NCBI GenBank assembly: GCA_029204225.1
Contig: CM055097.1
Location: 9,783,184-9,847,183, forward strand
DNA: 64,000 bases
Direction: 5' to 3'
From: Diphasiastrum complanatum
Lineage: Eukaryota; Streptophyta; Lycopodiopsida; Lycopodiales; Lycopodiaceae
Positions within the stretch are counted from its first letter, which is position 1; each line of letters opens with the position of its first letter. Shown here in pieces: positions 62,777-64,000 of the stretch. Below the pieces are notes generated by a model, which saw only the letters and a program-made list of their open reading frames with translations, was not told the DNA's origin and ran no database searches. Position numbers and translations under genes: made by a program.

Positions 62777-63590
62777 TTAAATAATCTTTAGATTTAACAT
62801 TTTCTTAAATAGAATATGTTTGTCTCTTTTTTCCTTTTGGGTTGAATCTGCACTCATATGCAGAATGCCCCTTCTTCTTGCAGTGCATGCAAGGTATTGT
62901 TGGTTTGAACCAGCATCTATCGGATGTGTGTCCCGGCTTGTGACAATGATCGTAGGTAGAAGTCTACTTGTTGTTGTTGTTGCCTCTTGTCGATGACTTC
63001 GAACGAGCCTTGTCAGCTTGTTCTTGTTTTTCTTCTTTCCTTTTGTGAAAAGGGCCTTCTCCTGGTCACTACTACCTTCTCCTTCATCCCTCATCAGTCT
63101 CTCATTAGCGACAAGATTGACAGCTCGTTCGAATGTCATCTCTAGCAAGCTCAAGATGAGCATTCTCAGCGGCTGATAGGATGTAGGTAGGGACTTCATG
63201 AAGTACATCAGCTATTGTGGTGCTAGGACATGGTGCTCCTGTCCAGATGCAGAAAGTTGAGCAAAGATTGTTCTGATTTTCTCAACGTGCTGATCCAGCT
63301 AGTTGCCACTCCATCGTAGACCTTGTAGTTGATTGTGAAGGTGCATCACTAATGCAGTAGTCCTCACCTCATACTTCTGCTTCAGCTTTTCCCACGCTTC
63401 ATGGCTGCTCTCACAATCTTCAATTTGCATGAGGATTTTCTCGTTTATAGATGAAACGATGATTGCCATAGCGCGTTCATCCTTTCTGACCCATTCAGCT
63501 CTCCTTGGGTCTCCCTCTGGAGGCTTTTCTTTCAAGATTGATTGAAATCCTGGTCTGAATCGTTGTAGCCATATTGTGTATCTAAGGAAT
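62777..63590 (-). pseudogene. Copia gag, minus strand, frameshifted
   Basis: The minus strand has FQSILKEKPPEGDPRRAEWV, DERAMAIIVSSINEKILMQI and AWEKLKQKYEVRTTALVMHL (63299-63560). It then has LLEMTFERAVNLVANERLMR and knuckle-like CWFKPTIPCMHCKKKGHSAY in a shifted frame (62830-63208). It is a different gag family from the others here, resembling the gag at 6521-4131. Confidence 0.82.
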
Positions 63591-63592
63591 CT

Positions 63593-63604
63593 GCTCTGAT
63601 ACCA
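63593..63604 (-). other. Primer-binding site, initiator Met tRNA type
   Basis: TGGTATCAGAGC on the minus strand lies just inside the LTR. Confidence 0.94.
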
Positions 63605-64000
63605 TGTAGATTTTCTAGGAGGCACTCTTGCTTTGCTTATGCGGAGTTTGCAAGACCTAGACACTATACTACAGATCACAAACTTTGCAGCAGTCAATCA
63701 AACAAGTATCATAGTTTTCGGAAGAGAACCAGTTGTGGTATAGAAATGAGATTTGGTCTGAAAGTAATTTCAGATAGATTTAGAGTAAGATACCTAATTG
63801 GAACTTTTTAAATAAGAGAAACTCTCTAGAAATTGTGTGGACAATCTGGAACTAGAACATGTTTGATATTTGAATCATTATCTATAAGTAGTACAATGAA
63901 ATGTCAAAGGTTACTAATAAGTTTGATCTAAGTCTGAGAGTTCTGTATTGGATCAACCTAATCTTAGTTTTAGTACTAGGATCAGAGAGGGGTTGATTTA
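63605..64000 (-). repeat. Copia 5' LTR, cut by the window end
   Basis: It starts TGTAGATTTTC on the + strand next to the primer site and continues past the window. The partner LTR is not in the window. Confidence 0.75.

Overview
The window is plant nuclear DNA. Its backbone is one host gene on the + strand, the 3' two-thirds of CAND1 (cullin-associated NEDD8-dissociated protein 1). I can place 18 exons between 224 and 51389, all with GT-AG introns and an unbroken reading frame of about 819 codons ending in TAA at 51387-51389. The 5' exons and promoter lie outside the window. Two introns are about 15 kb and one about 7.6 kb, and nearly all of that length is mobile-element debris. Giant element-filled introns, Copia and Gypsy LTR elements primed by initiator Met tRNA, LINEs and hAT elements point to a land plant with an expanded genome, such as a gymnosperm, magnoliid or early-diverging angiosperm. 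The sequence alone does not settle which.

Layout. 1-1395: CAND1 exons 1-5. 1396-16506 (intron): a LINE split by a minus-strand Copia element (2680 to about 7690), then a 5.05 kb hAT transposon (9173-14225) with a decayed BED/hAT transposase gene, then a 1.05 kb non-autonomous hAT-like element (14396-15446). 16507-26473: exons 6-11, with a 710 bp hAT-like element carrying a duplicated coding-like segment (17190-17899), a Gypsy RT scrap (about 18.6 kb) and a minus-strand Copia with matching TSDs (19519-24017). 26474-41696 (intron): hAT termini, a LINE whose two halves face opposite ways (28319-29952), a chromodomain Gypsy with perfect TSDs (30287-32656), a second deleted hAT transposase gene (about 32.8-35.5 kb), half of a related Gypsy (35570-38252), the 3' end of a third hAT, and a LINE scrap. 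41697-51389: exons 12-18, with Gypsy, LINE, Copia and MITE-like fragments between them.

Downstream of CAND1 (51390-64000) I see no host gene. The region holds a CACTA-type DUF4216 relic, a + strand Copia with a truncated 5' LTR (53932-58490), a patchwork of Copia gag, RT, RNase H and integrase pieces (58.9-62.2 kb), a Gypsy gag start, and a minus-strand Copia gag whose 5' LTR runs off the window end.

The most unusual signal is a group of hAT-like elements. Each has CA-starting termini rich in its own short palindrome (GAATCGCGATTC, GAAACGCGTTTC, GTTTCTAGAAAC and others), and three have 8 bp TSDs. The larger ones carry a (GA)n tract at a similar position in the 3' region. No element coding region is intact, and I found no tRNA, rRNA or CRISPR feature.
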